Source: Paragorgia papillata
Lineage: Eukaryota > Cnidaria > Anthozoa > Scleralcyonacea > Coralliidae
Assembly: GCA_035771165.1 (NCBI GenBank)
Contig: JAWNZC010000471.1
Coordinates: forward strand, 248,001-312,000
Length of the DNA: 64,000 bases
Direction: 5' to 3'
Each line of letters begins with the position of its first letter. The stretch's first letter is position 1. Made by a program: the position numbers and the translations under genes. This document shows, piece after piece, positions 20,451-30,995 of the stretch. The notes under the pieces were generated by a model. That model was not told the origin of the DNA. It saw only the letters and a program-made list of their open reading frames with translations, and searched no databases.

Positions 20451-21764
20451 CTAGAGGAACGTCATGTTATATACTGTATGCACGTCACCTTTTCCAAAGC
20501 CTGTCTTAAAAAGTAGTGCACTTAACGAAAATACTGCAGCAACTACTGAGAGTTTGAGCTGAAATGTGTACCCAACTGCCAGAAAACCCGATCTGATGTT
20601 CTTCAAGTAAGCCACAAGCAACTGGACCTCAGTACGTGCAAGAAAAGTCAAACGTTGATAACTTTCCTCATTCTGGCCGCCATTCGAAGTTACAACTGCT
20701 GTTTCCCGGGGAGCTGTATTCTGCATAGCGGTAGTAAGTTGTTCAGGACAAAAATTATTCACTTCACAACAGAATCTCTCATCGTTTTTTTCGATTTGTT
20801 CAGCGAAGTAGAACGGGCCAGTCCATATTAGTATATAAATTGCAATGAAAGCAACTGTGTAAAGCTCTAATTTAGCTCCACCTGCTAAATTACTCAATAC
20901 AATGATTGGGACTAATATGGTAAGAGAAACATTATGAATTAAGAACCAGAATCGAAGGCGACGGCAAGAGGTTTCTATCTTTGTCGTATAGTGACAGATG
21001 TGATCATTTATGGCTGCTTCCGCTCCTTGAGTCCACTTGAGGAACTTCTGATGTTGATTTCGAAGACGAGTATCGCTGACGAGCTGAAGTATGTCAATAA
21101 CCCATAAAACTGCGAAGTACATTCCAGTAACATGAACACTGCCAGATAATATCAACCACTGAAGATACATAATCCTATGATTGTTGAGATAACCCGTCTC
21201 TAGATCGATGATTTGTGTATAAAAAATGAAATTAGAACCAAGCCAAGCTAACGCGATAACTAAAGACAATGCCGTCCTCAAGTTGTAGTATTTGATTTGT
21301 TTACGAAATCCCTCAAGCTGTCGTGCATCCAAGGTGATAAAGGTCACGTTGTCTTCAAAGTCACGAGATCTGAAGTAAACCCAACCGGCAAAATGACTAA
21401 AGTATGCCGAAGCGAATACAACGACGAAGTATAACTTGGTCGATAAAGAGGGATCAAAAATTGCATCTTCGTCTACGTGGTCTAAGCAAAGGAGCACTAC
21501 AGTCAATATGGTAATACAAGCGAGTAACAAGCTGATCAGGCCTGGGTAGAAATATCGACTGAAACAACCACTCGATCTCGGGTGCCACAAGGACAGACTC
21601 CTCAGTAGCCATCTCAGTAACAGAAATTCTCTACTTGAAGTGAACGTAAATGTCTTCGATCTTTCTGCTGGTGGTAATTGTGGAATATCGCCCGCTTGAT
21701 TGTCCTCAGCGTCATCATGAACAGCATTGGCGAGGACCTCGACCCTATCTTCGTCGCTAGCCAT
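20451..21764 (-). CDS. 7TM protein, gustatory-receptor-like candidate (copy 1, 437 aa)
   Basis: Intronless ORF of the clustered family. The charged N-terminus MASDEDRVEVLANAV leads to the invariant GDIPQLPPAERSKTFTF. Seven hydrophobic segments follow, roughly at residues 72-93, 106-128, 160-182, 199-230, 270-294, 300-322 and 397-421. Basic residues cluster in the loops after segments 2, 4 and 6, so the N-terminus should be inside and the short C-terminus outside, the reverse of a GPCR. The extracellular loop between segments 3 and 4 (DLETGYLNNHRIMYLQW) is of the type seen in the 49731 and 59561 copies. The C-terminus is longer than in its relatives. The start is the shared ATG in ATATCATGGCTAGC. 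A ligand-gated chemoreceptor role is inferred only. Confidence 0.85.
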   Translation of the reverse strand: MASDEDRVEVLANAVHDDAEDNQAGDIPQLPPAERSKTFTFTSSREFLLLRWLLRSLSLWHPRSSGCFSRYFYPGLISLLLACITILTVVLLCLDHVDEDAIFDPSLSTKLYFVVVFASAYFSHFAGWVYFRSRDFEDNVTFITLDARQLEGFRKQIKYYNLRTALSLVIALAWLGSNFIFYTQIIDLETGYLNNHRIMYLQWLILSGSVHVTGMYFAVLWVIDILQLVSDTRLRNQHQKFLKWTQGAEAAINDHICHYTTKIETSCRRLRFWFLIHNVSLTILVPIIVLSNLAGGAKLELYTVAFIAIYILIWTGPFYFAEQIEKNDERFCCEVNNFCPEQLTTAMQNTAPRETAVVTSNGGQNEESYQRLTFLARTEVQLLVAYLKNIRSGFLAVGYTFQLKLSVVAAVFSLSALLFKTGFGKGDVHTVYNMTFL

Positions 21765-23578
21765 GATATTTTAATGCGAAAAAATCATCAAGAAGCTATC
21801 GTATGGATCGTTTTCACTCACGTGATCGGTGGCCCCGTTGGGGTGGTGAAATGAATAAGAATAGAGTTAAATTAATTGACCTATATGTAATATTTATAAA
21901 CCGCGCAGGAGGGCTTTATCGGATATAAAACACGAGGCGATGTTGATGCCGTTGTCGAAATTCTCGGCAGCTCGCCATTTTCTTGCTTTGTTATTAATAT
22001 AATAGTGTAGTTTGCCGTTTTTCAAAAAACGGTATATACGAAAGTATTTATTATGCATGGTAGTCATGATTCGCAAACGCAGTAGACGCCTTTTTCCAAT
22101 GAGCGATGACTCTCAAAAGCGATCCGTATTGGTCATACTGGTGTAGTAGCTGGGGGATAGGTGATGCTGCTGTCCGCCTAGGGTGAATTTTCGTCGACAA
22201 ATAGTAACTTTTAGCTAACTAAACACTAATTTGCGGGGTAACACTGGCATGCATGCACATGCAGGTAATTAAGCGGGAATATTATTTGACTGAAGTGTCG
22301 TTCGATCAGTCAAAAATGAGAAACCACTTATTTAGCTGTTTGGAAAGAGGAGAAATCTCCTCGTTCCCTCGTGCTTGTGAAACAGCCGCGTTAAATGCTA
22401 AGGAACCGCATGAATTAGTCATACAGACATTTTGTACGTGTTTTTTTTCCCAGAATATGGTGATATGGTTCAGTGTGATCTCTGTGACAACTGGTACCAT
22501 CTTCCTTATCTTAATTTAAGTTCTTTTCCTGAGAATGATCAGTCAAAACTTTGTAAAAATGATTCGTTTAGTGACAGTCCAATTAAGCCAAAGTTTTTAT
22601 TAAATAAATAAGTTTGTTTATTATATGGCAGCAGCGCTGAGAGGTCCGAATACGGAAATCCTGTAATTTGATTGGTTCATAAGCGGTCGGATATTTCCCG
22701 TATCCGCCCGCTCAGAGCGAAATCTGCCGTTCGGGACCGTAAGTTTTATAAACAAAATGGCAGTCATGTCAGCATATGCAACAAGATGGATTATAATTTC
22801 AGAACTACTCATTGTTGAAATATATCGTGCAGGTATGTTGTTAGAAATTTTATAAGCTTTCATTTGATGTATAGTTCGAGTTTCCACGTTTTGTGAAAGT
22901 TTTTAAAATGTCCAAAACGTTCGTAACATTGTTCGTAATAATATAACATTTACTTCTCACAAGTATTAGAATTTCAGATGATTTTTTATTCAACTAGGTA
23001 ACGTACGATCTTGAGCGATATGTCAAACAAAAGCAATTGAAAAATACTATTTGGGGTAGAAATTTCAGGATTCTAGCTCAACGGAAAGTACTTTAAAAAT
23101 GAGAAAATGTCTGCCATTTTCGTTTAGTTCGCAAGAAAGATGGGTCGAGTCAGTTTCACAGAACGTTCACAACATTTATGCCCATATAATAAACTACTTA
23201 CTGACCTCGCTTGTTCAGTCTGTACTAGTGAACTCGCTGCGCTCGTCTCGGTCCGTACTAAAAAAACATCGGTCCGATATTTCACTGGTACAGACCTCAC
23301 GCTCGGTCAATAAGTAATTAATATTATTTATCATTCAGAAATATATATTTTTTTACTTTTAAAAAGTTTTGTCCACATTACATTCCTGCAAGGAATCATT
23401 CTGAGGGGGGCCAAATTTCCGAAGGGGGGGCCACATTTCCTAGGAAATCTGTTCCGGGGGGGACACATTATTTTTGGGGGGGACATATTTCCTGTGACAC
23501 CGGTTAACCCTTTCACGCATGGCTTTCTGAGACTTCTCCCCCTGACGAGTAAAATCGTCTGGCATTAGACAGAGTAAA
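21765..23578. other. 5' flank of 7TM copy 1, then unassigned repeats
   Basis: 21775-21870 matches the 5' flank of the broken copy at 44656-44799 (CTCACGTGATCGGTGGCCCC). Beyond it I see no gene. G-runs at 23404-23480 precede the short sequence CTGTGACACCGG, which also ends a foldback at 49015. Confidence 0.5.
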
Positions 23579-24257
23579 AAGATAAAGCAACCTCGTCCCC
23601 AGGGCGTTTGAGGAAGGAAGCGAGCAGGCCGATCAAACGCCCTGGCAAAGGCTGGAATCACGTGAGAAAATATTCCAATATATTTGGAAAATTTTCCCGC
23701 CAGATTGACCACCGGGCTTCCGGTCTATGTACGTCAGCTTATATATTTGAATGAACTGAATCATTAAATAAGCCGTTGTACAAGTCAATACAATTTATTG
23801 TCTCTACGAGAAATCCAACATGCTAAAATAGCTCAAAATAACCTTAACACACTGAAATAAACAAAATGCACTTGCCTGGGTTGTTGTTTGTGGCGAATTT
23901 GCGATTATATGTTGCTTTGAAGAGTTTCGTGATTGCTGCAGACCAACCCGTAATAATAATATTGACGGGTTGTTATTCTGGAGCAATCACGAAACGTAAC
24001 CAACATATCGCAAACTCACCACAAACAACCCAGGCAAGTGTATTTGTTTATTTCAGTGTGTTAAGGTTATTCGAGCTATTTTAGCATGTTGGATTTCTCG
24101 TAGAAACAATAAATTCTGTTGACTTGTACAACGGCTTATTTAATGATGCAGACCGGAAGCCCGGTGGTCAATCTGGCGGGAAAATTTTCCAAATATATTG
24201 GAATATTTTCTCACGTGATTCCAGCCTTTGCCAGGGCGTTTGATCTTCCTCACTTCC

Positions 24258-25064
24258 CTGCCTCCTCCACAGGCCCTCGTTGCATCATGGACAGGTCACA
24301 CTGTTGAGAGGGCCTGCCAGATCCTGTAAACAAAATGGGGACTGATCCCATTATGCACAGCGAGATTAGAGGCGATAGTTTTGAGAGGGCCTGCAAAATC
24401 TTTCCGGCCGCTCTTCGACAAACGTACGTCCAAGTTGTTTTGACACTGTGACCCACCAAGAAATTCGGTCTAAACTTTCTTACAGATCATGACAATGAAG
24501 AAACCAATATGTTTTAGAAATACCGACCTTCTGCCAATAATATTTTTAGCGACAAAAAGGAATTGAAGGAAAAATTATCTGCCGAACGAAAGCAAATTCG
24601 ACGGTCAGGAAAGTACAAGTTTTTCTTATTGTTTTTTTGGTTTATTTAGCTATCGAAGACTGTCAACTGACCAAGAGTTAATGAGATTTAATTTTGTTAA
24701 ATTGTAGGCCATAGTGTAGCGTAATTCAAGTTTCAGTTGTTGTGCAAACCGAAAACTGTATAAACCCAAGAGTCTCCGGGTAGACTAAAGTGCATTTTCG
24801 TTGATTATTCCGGCCGAAAGTTGACAAAGTTCAACCGTAATTGCTCTTTTTAACAATTCCTTCATTTTAAAGCTAGGATTCGTATGTTATAAGTCTTCAA
24901 TGTCCTTCAAAATCTTCGGATATAGCCATGGCTATTAACAATGGCAGTTAATTATGCACATTTATTCCGTGCCAAGTTTTGCCAAATTTTTTACAGGATT
25001 TTGCAGCCTAAATTCGGCGTGTGTGACCTGTCCATGATGCAACGAGGGCCTGATGAGGAGGCAG
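24258..25064. mobile_element. Mutator-like element (CTGCCTCCTCC ends), nested copy
   Basis: Inverted ends CTGCCTCCTCCACAGGCCCT / GGGCCTGATGAGGAGGCAG, with CTCACTTCC on both sides (24249-24257 and 25065-25073). Relatives at 52358-53119 and 62061-62823. Confidence 0.8.
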
Positions 25065-25073
25065 CTCACTTCC

Positions 25074-26001
25074 CAACCTCGTCCCCAGGGCCATTTGTGG
25101 GGGCTGTGCCAAGATGGCGGCCAAGAACAAATGGCCCTGGCACAGGCTGAGCTATCACCACATCTGATTGGTCGAGATAACATTGGATGTTTTAGGTATT
25201 CTGATTGGTGGAAACAACTCGCGGGCATTTGTTTATAGGCTCAAATTATATTAAATATTAAGAGATACCAGAATTGCCGGCTGTTAGAAACAACTTCAAA
25301 ATGAATGAAAATGTGAGGAAAGCTGGCGAAACACCCGTAAAAACGTCGGAAGAATATGTAATGATGGGTCGTGTCGTTTCTGTGCCCTGGCTGCCATACA
25401 ACGAAGTCCATGGGACGGCAATTTAGAGTGTTTTCTAAATCGGGCGAACGAAAGACTTGGTGAACAAAGTCAAAAAGTATTTTGGCTGCGAAAGTACACC
25501 AAAGGGCAGAATTTACGTGTTTGGCCATTGAGAAGCAGGCTTTTTTCAAACAAGAATTCTCGACTAAACGAAGCCTAAATGTTTTTCAAAACGCTGAATT
25601 GAATCCACCAAAAACTCACGGAAACAAGGCAGCCCGGCCAAACAAGTGAGACAACGGCAATCCAGTTTCTTGCGAATTTGGTACAATGGTGAAGCAAATG
25701 ATAAATAAGAAGCATTTACAGATATTTATTAAAAGTGTGTTTATTTTAATAATTCGACAATGTATTTGGAAATTAATGTTTTGATTGTTTTCAGTTTGTG
25801 TCAGTCAAGCTGAACTAAATATTAAGAAAAAATTGAGGCTGACTAGGCGCGATAAACTTAGTGAAGACTGGGTCCAAGTAAGAAATGCGTGAAAATATGG
25901 CGCATTTTTTGCAGCCTGTGCCAGAGCCATTTGTTCCCGCCGTTTTGTTTTTGGCCGCCATCTTGGCCCAGCCCCTACAAATGGCCCTGGGGACGAGGTT
26001 G
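25074..26001. mobile_element. Mutator-like element (CAACCTCGTCCCC ends), nested copy
   Basis: Inverted ends CAACCTCGTCCCCAGGGCCA / TGGCCCTGGGGACGAGGTTG and the same CTCACTTCC duplication (25065-25073 and 26002-26010). A decayed frame from 25299 (MNENVRKAGETPVKTSEEYV) could be a remnant of element coding sequence. Confidence 0.78.
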
Positions 26002-26084
26002 CTCACTTCCTTCCTCAAACGCCCTGGGGACGAGGTTGAAGATAAAGTAGTTCCACAACAGCGATGCGCGTGAAAGGGTTAACT

Positions 26085-26250
26085 GGGCTCACGCGATTGA
26101 TTAGGATCTTACTGACTGTGGTTTTGAAACTCGCATAAACTAAATGTACAAAGAAGAATTGGTTTAGGTTAGATGTAAACTGATCCTAACGTTGATTAAG
26201 ATTTTTTTTGTGCCCGAGGAAAGAATTTCGCGACACGAGTCAGCCCAGTA
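26085..26250. mobile_element. Foldback MITE of the GGGCTGTTTACATGAGC family, reversed fragment
   Basis: Reverse copy of the MITE found beside the 7TM genes (for example 36002-36222): shares GATTAGGATC, AAACTCGC and GAAAGAATTTCG blocks in opposite order. Confidence 0.65.
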
Positions 26251-26318
26251 TTTTATTCTGGCTGACGCCGGACGATTTTATTCACCTCTGGGGAAGCCCT
26301 CGGACAGGAACGATTTAA

Positions 26319-26639
26319 AGTGCCTATGTCATCCTCAGGGACTTTACTTGTTTATACTAACTGGAACATTCTGAGAAGATTTGTAATATATCTTCTCAGG
26401 CGAAAGTTTCACCTTCATGGATTTTTTTGCCGTTAAAGTTGACGGAAGTGACGTCAAAAGAGGAATCTGTAAAGTGGTTTTCATATAGACAAATTCCTCT
26501 TTCGGCGTCACTTCCGTCAACTTTAACGGCAAAAAAAGCCATAAGATGAAACTTTCGCCTGAGAAGATATATTACAAATCTTCTCAGAATGTTCCAATTA
26601 GTATAAATATGTAAAGTCCCTGAGGATGACATAGGCACT
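26319..26639. mobile_element. TTAA-flanked foldback MITE (AGTGC family), 321 bp
   Basis: Arms of about 150 bp begin AGTGCCTATGTCATCCTCAG. TTAA occurs at 26315-26318 and 26640-26643. The next element starts at the right TTAA. Confidence 0.82.
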
Positions 26640-26642
26640 TTA

Positions 26643-27006
26643 AGCCCCGCACAGACAACCAAGTTTTCCTTGACAAGTTTGTCCTTGGCAAGTTTTATTT
26701 GTTCGTGTGTACGACACAAATTGACAAGTTTTTCCTTGACAAGGAGCCTTGTTCAAAAGCTGGTCACGCCAGCTTTTGAACAAGGAAATTTGTTCGTGTG
26801 TATAGTCGTCAAGGAAAACTTGACAAGATCATCTCCGAAGCTTATTACGCGATCATTGCCGTCAAGGAAAACTTGTCCAACCGTACACACGAGCAATTAT
26901 AACTTGCCAAGGAAAATTGTTGGGGAAAAACGTGCTCATCGTACACACGAGCAAGGAAAGCTACCAAGGAACTTGTCAAGAAAAACTTGGTCGTCTGTGC
27001 GGGGCT
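26643..27006. mobile_element. Foldback MITE with AGCCCCGCACAGAC ends
   Basis: The left end is AGCCCCGCACAGACAACCAA and the right end is the matching complement, with TTA on both sides. Internal repeats of CTTGACAAG and its complement. Non-coding. Confidence 0.72.
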
Positions 27007-27009
27007 TTA

Positions 27010-28458
27010 TAAACTATCTCTCTAACTCTTTCCTGTCCGAATTGGTCTTTAGTATTTTATTCTGGCCAACGCCAGACGATTTTATTCACCTCTGGGGAAG
27101 CCCTCGGACAGGAACGAGTTAGTAATAAACTAAGAAAATCGCTTTGTATTTACATAAATATTATTTTTTCCTGCGATAAGTACATGTCAGTGGTCGCTAC
27201 CATTAGCAGAAGGACCCATAAATGCCGCCATTTTGAAAGTGAAAATGGAGTCCAGCATTTTTGGCCAGTTATATATATATATATAGGTCAGTGGTTAAAT
27301 TCCCATAGCATAAAAGTTGTGCCCCATATGGCCGCCGTGACGTCAAATGAAAACCAAGAATAGACACTTCCCGAATTTGTTTCAGTAAGCATGTTTCAGT
27401 TGTCTACTTGTTTTGAAATTATTCGTTGGCGAAGACTATGAGTATATGGCTTGCTAATGTCGTCTGAGAGTAAAGGGAATCACCACTGTTTAATAAAATG
27501 CAAACAGTTATTTAAATGTTTTTGTTTCAACTGGTTTTTCATCGACCTCCGAAATTATACTAAAACAATTAGTCACCTCAGCCTTGGTAACTATCTGCGG
27601 CGCAGGCTAGCCCCCTCGTGGCTCAGTAATTAATATAAATACAACTCAATGTCAATGTGTTAAAATATTTAACAATTATTCACCGAAGTGGAGGTGAATA
27701 GTGCTGGATATTCACCGAGCCGCTTCGGCGAGGTGAATATCCACACTATTCACCGACACTGAGGTGCATATACCTCATAAATGAAATAACAAGTTTAACA
27801 TTCTTATATTTTTCGGTATTTTTATACAAGAGTATAAACAAGACACGGCCGTCGCCGTCGGCCGCCAGCAACTCGGTGTACTCAATTATTTGTCGACAAA
27901 ACAGTTTTTACAGCTTTTGAATATATTAATGGCTAGAAAATTGTAAAGAAACATACCTGTGGACACTCTTCTACTTAATTTTGTTGACTTTTCTCGTTAT
28001 TCTACTACATCACCCTTGTTTATCAACAAAATCTCCTGCCTCGGTAAACAAAGCAAAACTGGTCGCCATCTTGTTTTGCCTGCAGGTGAATAGTGCAGGA
28101 TATCCCGAGCTAGAGGAACCAATCAGATTGCGCGAAAAGCACTATTCACCTGCGAGGTATATGCTAATACTATATATTCAACTAGAAATACATGTATGCA
28201 ACAACCCCTCGCCTGCTTTTATTAAATGCTTTTTTGAAACACCCCCCACCCACCCTGATTAAAATAAGCACACCTGATATACAGCCAATATATAAAAACA
28301 AACAGATATAAAAACAAATGATAATCCTCAAGATAATTCTATAATTTATGGATAAGATGACTAAACTGATTTAACATATCAAAGCATTTCATTATTAAAT
28401 TCTGGTTGTACAAAATATGTTTTTAGGAGGTTTCAAAAGGGATTATTTTTAACAAGCT
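27010..28458. other. No gene recognised; repeats
   Basis: A direct copy (27051-27118) of 26247-26315. A stretch at 27300-27392 resembles 5'-flank sequence of the 7TM genes (AGACACTTCCCGAATTTG). Two foldbacks around CACTATTCACC lie at 27672-27760 and 28081-28157. Confidence 0.5.
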
Positions 28459-28462
28459 TTAA

Positions 28463-29049
28463 GGTGGCTCCCTACGGTAATTTCAATAGGGGACTGGTGA
28501 CTAGAAATCGTTTCGCTACGTATGCGTAAATAGCGATCTTGTCGATTCGAATTCTATGACCGCGTCGACATAGATGTAGACTTGTAGATGTTTTCTTCGG
28601 TGAATTTTGCTAAAATTTTGTAAATAAGTAGTTTATAAAAAGTTATAAAGTATATATAATTTTTAAAAATTTTCATAAGACAGAACTTTTTTAAATCGAT
28701 AATTTTTATAGCGAAATATCTGTCCATACAACCCTCTCTGATTTTGTGCAAGGATATTCTCCACAACAGTATCTATCATCTCAGCAATTTTTAAAAAATT
28801 TCACCGAAGCAAACTGAAGACATGCCGCTTCAATTATGCAATATTTGAAAATATACCAAAGTTCCAACGTCATTATTACCATGGTAACAGCAAATAATTG
28901 AACTTTGTGATAGAAATTTTATATCTGCGATAGTTCTGCTATAGTAAGGTCTACTTAGTGTTTATCTAACAAATTTTTAAACTTGTGAATAACATTAGAT
29001 AATGAGCGTATGAAATAGCGCGTATTTATTGAAACTATAGGGAGCCACC
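28463..29049. mobile_element. TTAA-flanked foldback element (GGTGGCTCCCTA ends)
   Basis: GGTGGCTCCCTA at the left and TAGGGAGCCACC at the right, with TTAA at 28459-28462 and 29050-29053. A different family from the AGTGC elements but with the same target type. AT-rich, non-coding. Confidence 0.78.
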
Positions 29050-29719
29050 TTAAATGGCTTCCCTATGCATAATTACATGTTTTGCAAAGGCAGAATTAAA
29101 AGTCAACAGCTCAAAAATCACATTTACAATAGAGTCCGAGATAAAAACAATTCGGTAGAATCGGATTCTAGAAAGAAGTATTAAACAGACAACGTTTCAG
29201 TCGAAAATTCGGAAATACAGTCAAAAAATCGCCAAAGCCCATGACTATTTAATAATAAAAGGTGCATGCAATGCCAATGAAAAACATCACGTCTACATAA
29301 GCTTATAAAGGTAGTGTTTTAAGTTAGCTTTAGTTAAGCTGATTTATGGTTTGGACTAGCAAAGGGAAAGCACGAAAACGTGAAGCTGTATATTTAGGTT
29401 AAGCGAAAACTTGAAAACAACAAGAATCCTACCGTTTATAACTTTAAAATGATTTGACCACGGAGGCACGGAGTGACTTACTACATACACTGCACTGCAG
29501 ATCGAGTTTTTGTTTACCATACGGCGTTTGGTTTCTTCAAGTTCTCTGGTTTCTCTTCAAGATATATTAAACGGGTTGTTTGTATCCTTCTTTTCTTCGT
29601 GCTCCATTTCGTTTCGTTTAAATAAACGAAAGCAAAATACTATTTGTTTGAGAGTTTATATAGTTTCCTTCGTCGCTAGTCACCAGTGTCCAACTATTCT
29701 TACCGCGTGACGCCGTACG

Positions 29720-29720
29720 A

Positions 29721-29780
<60 letters not shown>

Positions 29781-29965
29781 AGAAATAGAAAATGGCCGCC
29801 CGTGTTTATATAGCCTGATGCAAACACGAGAGTGAGTTGGGAGAATTCGAAAGTTTATGTGAACCCGAGCCGTAGGCGAGGGTTTACATAAGTATTTTCG
29901 AATTCTCCCAACTCACTCGAGTGTTTGCATCAGGTTATATAAACACAGGGCATCCATTTTCTATT
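29720..29965. repeat. TA microsatellite and adjacent foldback
   Basis: Alternating TA at about 29723-29777, then a palindrome with arms ATATAGCCTGATGCAAACAC and its complement, ending near 29965. Confidence 0.8.
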
Positions 29966-30218
29966 TCTTTTATGAAATAAGGCTAAAAAATGTGCCGTGA
30001 CATCACAACCGTGTTTACATAGCCTGATATAAACACGGTAATTGACCAATCACAGCGTGCGTAAGACGCAACCTATTTTATAAATATATATATATATATA
30101 GCACTCTGGGCCCATGCGCACTTCACGCTATCTGAATGTACTTCACCGATGCTGTCCCACATGCGGTTGTCGCCGACGATCGCATGTGTATAAGTAATTG
30201 GTGAAATTCATTCAGATT

Positions 30219-30276
30219 GTTCCAAGCTACACTGATGAGCTGTTGTACAGCGAAACACCGTGTCTGTAGATTGAAC
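30219..30276 (+). ncRNA. Type I hammerhead ribozyme
   Basis: All core elements are present in order: CTGATGA (30232-30238), stem II GCTG/CAGC around a TTGTA loop, GAAA (30252-30255), a short stem III (ACA/TGT), and the cleavage triplet GTC ending at 30264. Stem I is CTACA/TGTAG, continued by GTTC/GAAC after a small internal loop as in natural fast-cleaving forms. It lies between TA-dinucleotide tracts (about 30085-30100 and 30277-30302). Hammerheads of this kind are known in Penelope-like elements and retrozymes; which of them this is cannot be told from 175 bp. Confidence 0.85.
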
Positions 30277-30433
30277 TATATATACATATATATATATATA
30301 TAAACTATTTCCCAGATTTCGTCTCCCTCGCTTTTTCTACACCCTCGCTTTTTCTACACGCGTGTAAAGTGGGCTACACGCATGTCGAGATTAGCACCCT
30401 CGCCGGGCTCCGGGCCTTCGGCCCTACGCCCGG

Positions 30434-30955
30434 GCTCGGGGATTATCGTGTCGCTGTTTCCATATGATCGCTAAGGCGGCCATGGTTGACCGTGGCCATT
30501 GTTTTAATGGTGAAATAAAAGTAGCGTGCTGCGTAGGCAGTGTAGAAACAACAATCGAAATATAGTAAGGTTAGATATACTGCCGAAACAGAGAACGTAG
30601 GAATCTAACGTTTCGAGCGAAGACCCTTCGTCAGAGAGAAGACGTTTCTCTCTGACGAAGGGCCTTCGCTCGAAACGTTAGATTCCTACGTTCTCTGTTT
30701 CGGCAGTATATTCAACCTTACTGTATATCGATCATTGTTTTAATGGTCCGCTGCGGTGCATATACTGATCGCCAAGATCACTAATTGCAAAATCACCGTT
30801 TCCATATAAAACACCGAGATAGAACATTTTCTATCTCGGCGACCGTAGCGATCGTTGTGTCAGTGGTTTCATGCATATGATCGCTGCGATCGCCGAGTTC
30901 ATTTTTGAGCGATCGTGGCGATCGTAGTGATTATATGGAAACCAAGCTTTATATT
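30434..30955. mobile_element. GATCGC-rich foldback MITE downstream of 7TM copy 2, interrupted
   Basis: Same family as 36222-36559: TTTCCATATGATCGC at one side and ATATGGAAACCAAGC at the other, many CGATCG palindromes. Split by the 30512-30732 insertion; the left end is truncated. Confidence 0.65.
30512..30732. mobile_element. Retroelement-like insertion of inverted terminal segments
   Basis: A 221-bp insertion bounded by a 15-bp duplication CATTGTTTTAATGGT (30497-30511 and 30733-30747), inside a GATCGC-rich MITE. It is a palindrome of a GAAACAGAGAACGTAGGAAT-type sequence; related pieces occur at 18200-18310 and 45430-45570. A variable, long target duplication suggests a Penelope- or LINE-type insertion. 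Confidence 0.6.
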
Positions 30956-30995
30956 GCCAGGTCACGCGCGACTTCGAGGTTGATTCATAGGCATT

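Larger units (their letters stand above)
23588..26038. mobile_element. Mutator-like element, carrier of two nested insertions
   Basis: Ends CAACCTCGTCCCCAGGGCG / CGCCCTGGGGACGAGGTTG with 9-bp duplications AAGATAAAG at 23579-23587 and 26039-26047. A large internal palindrome occupies about 23650-24245. The right part is interrupted by the elements at 24258-25064 and 25074-26001. No intact transposase. Confidence 0.8.

Noticed and set aside
30640..30680. Possible hammerhead core CTGACGA...GAAAC in the palindromic insertion
   Set aside because: There is an extra A after CTGACGA, stem I cannot pair, and the same motif recurs as a plain hairpin; it is not a convincing ribozyme, unlike 30219-30276.
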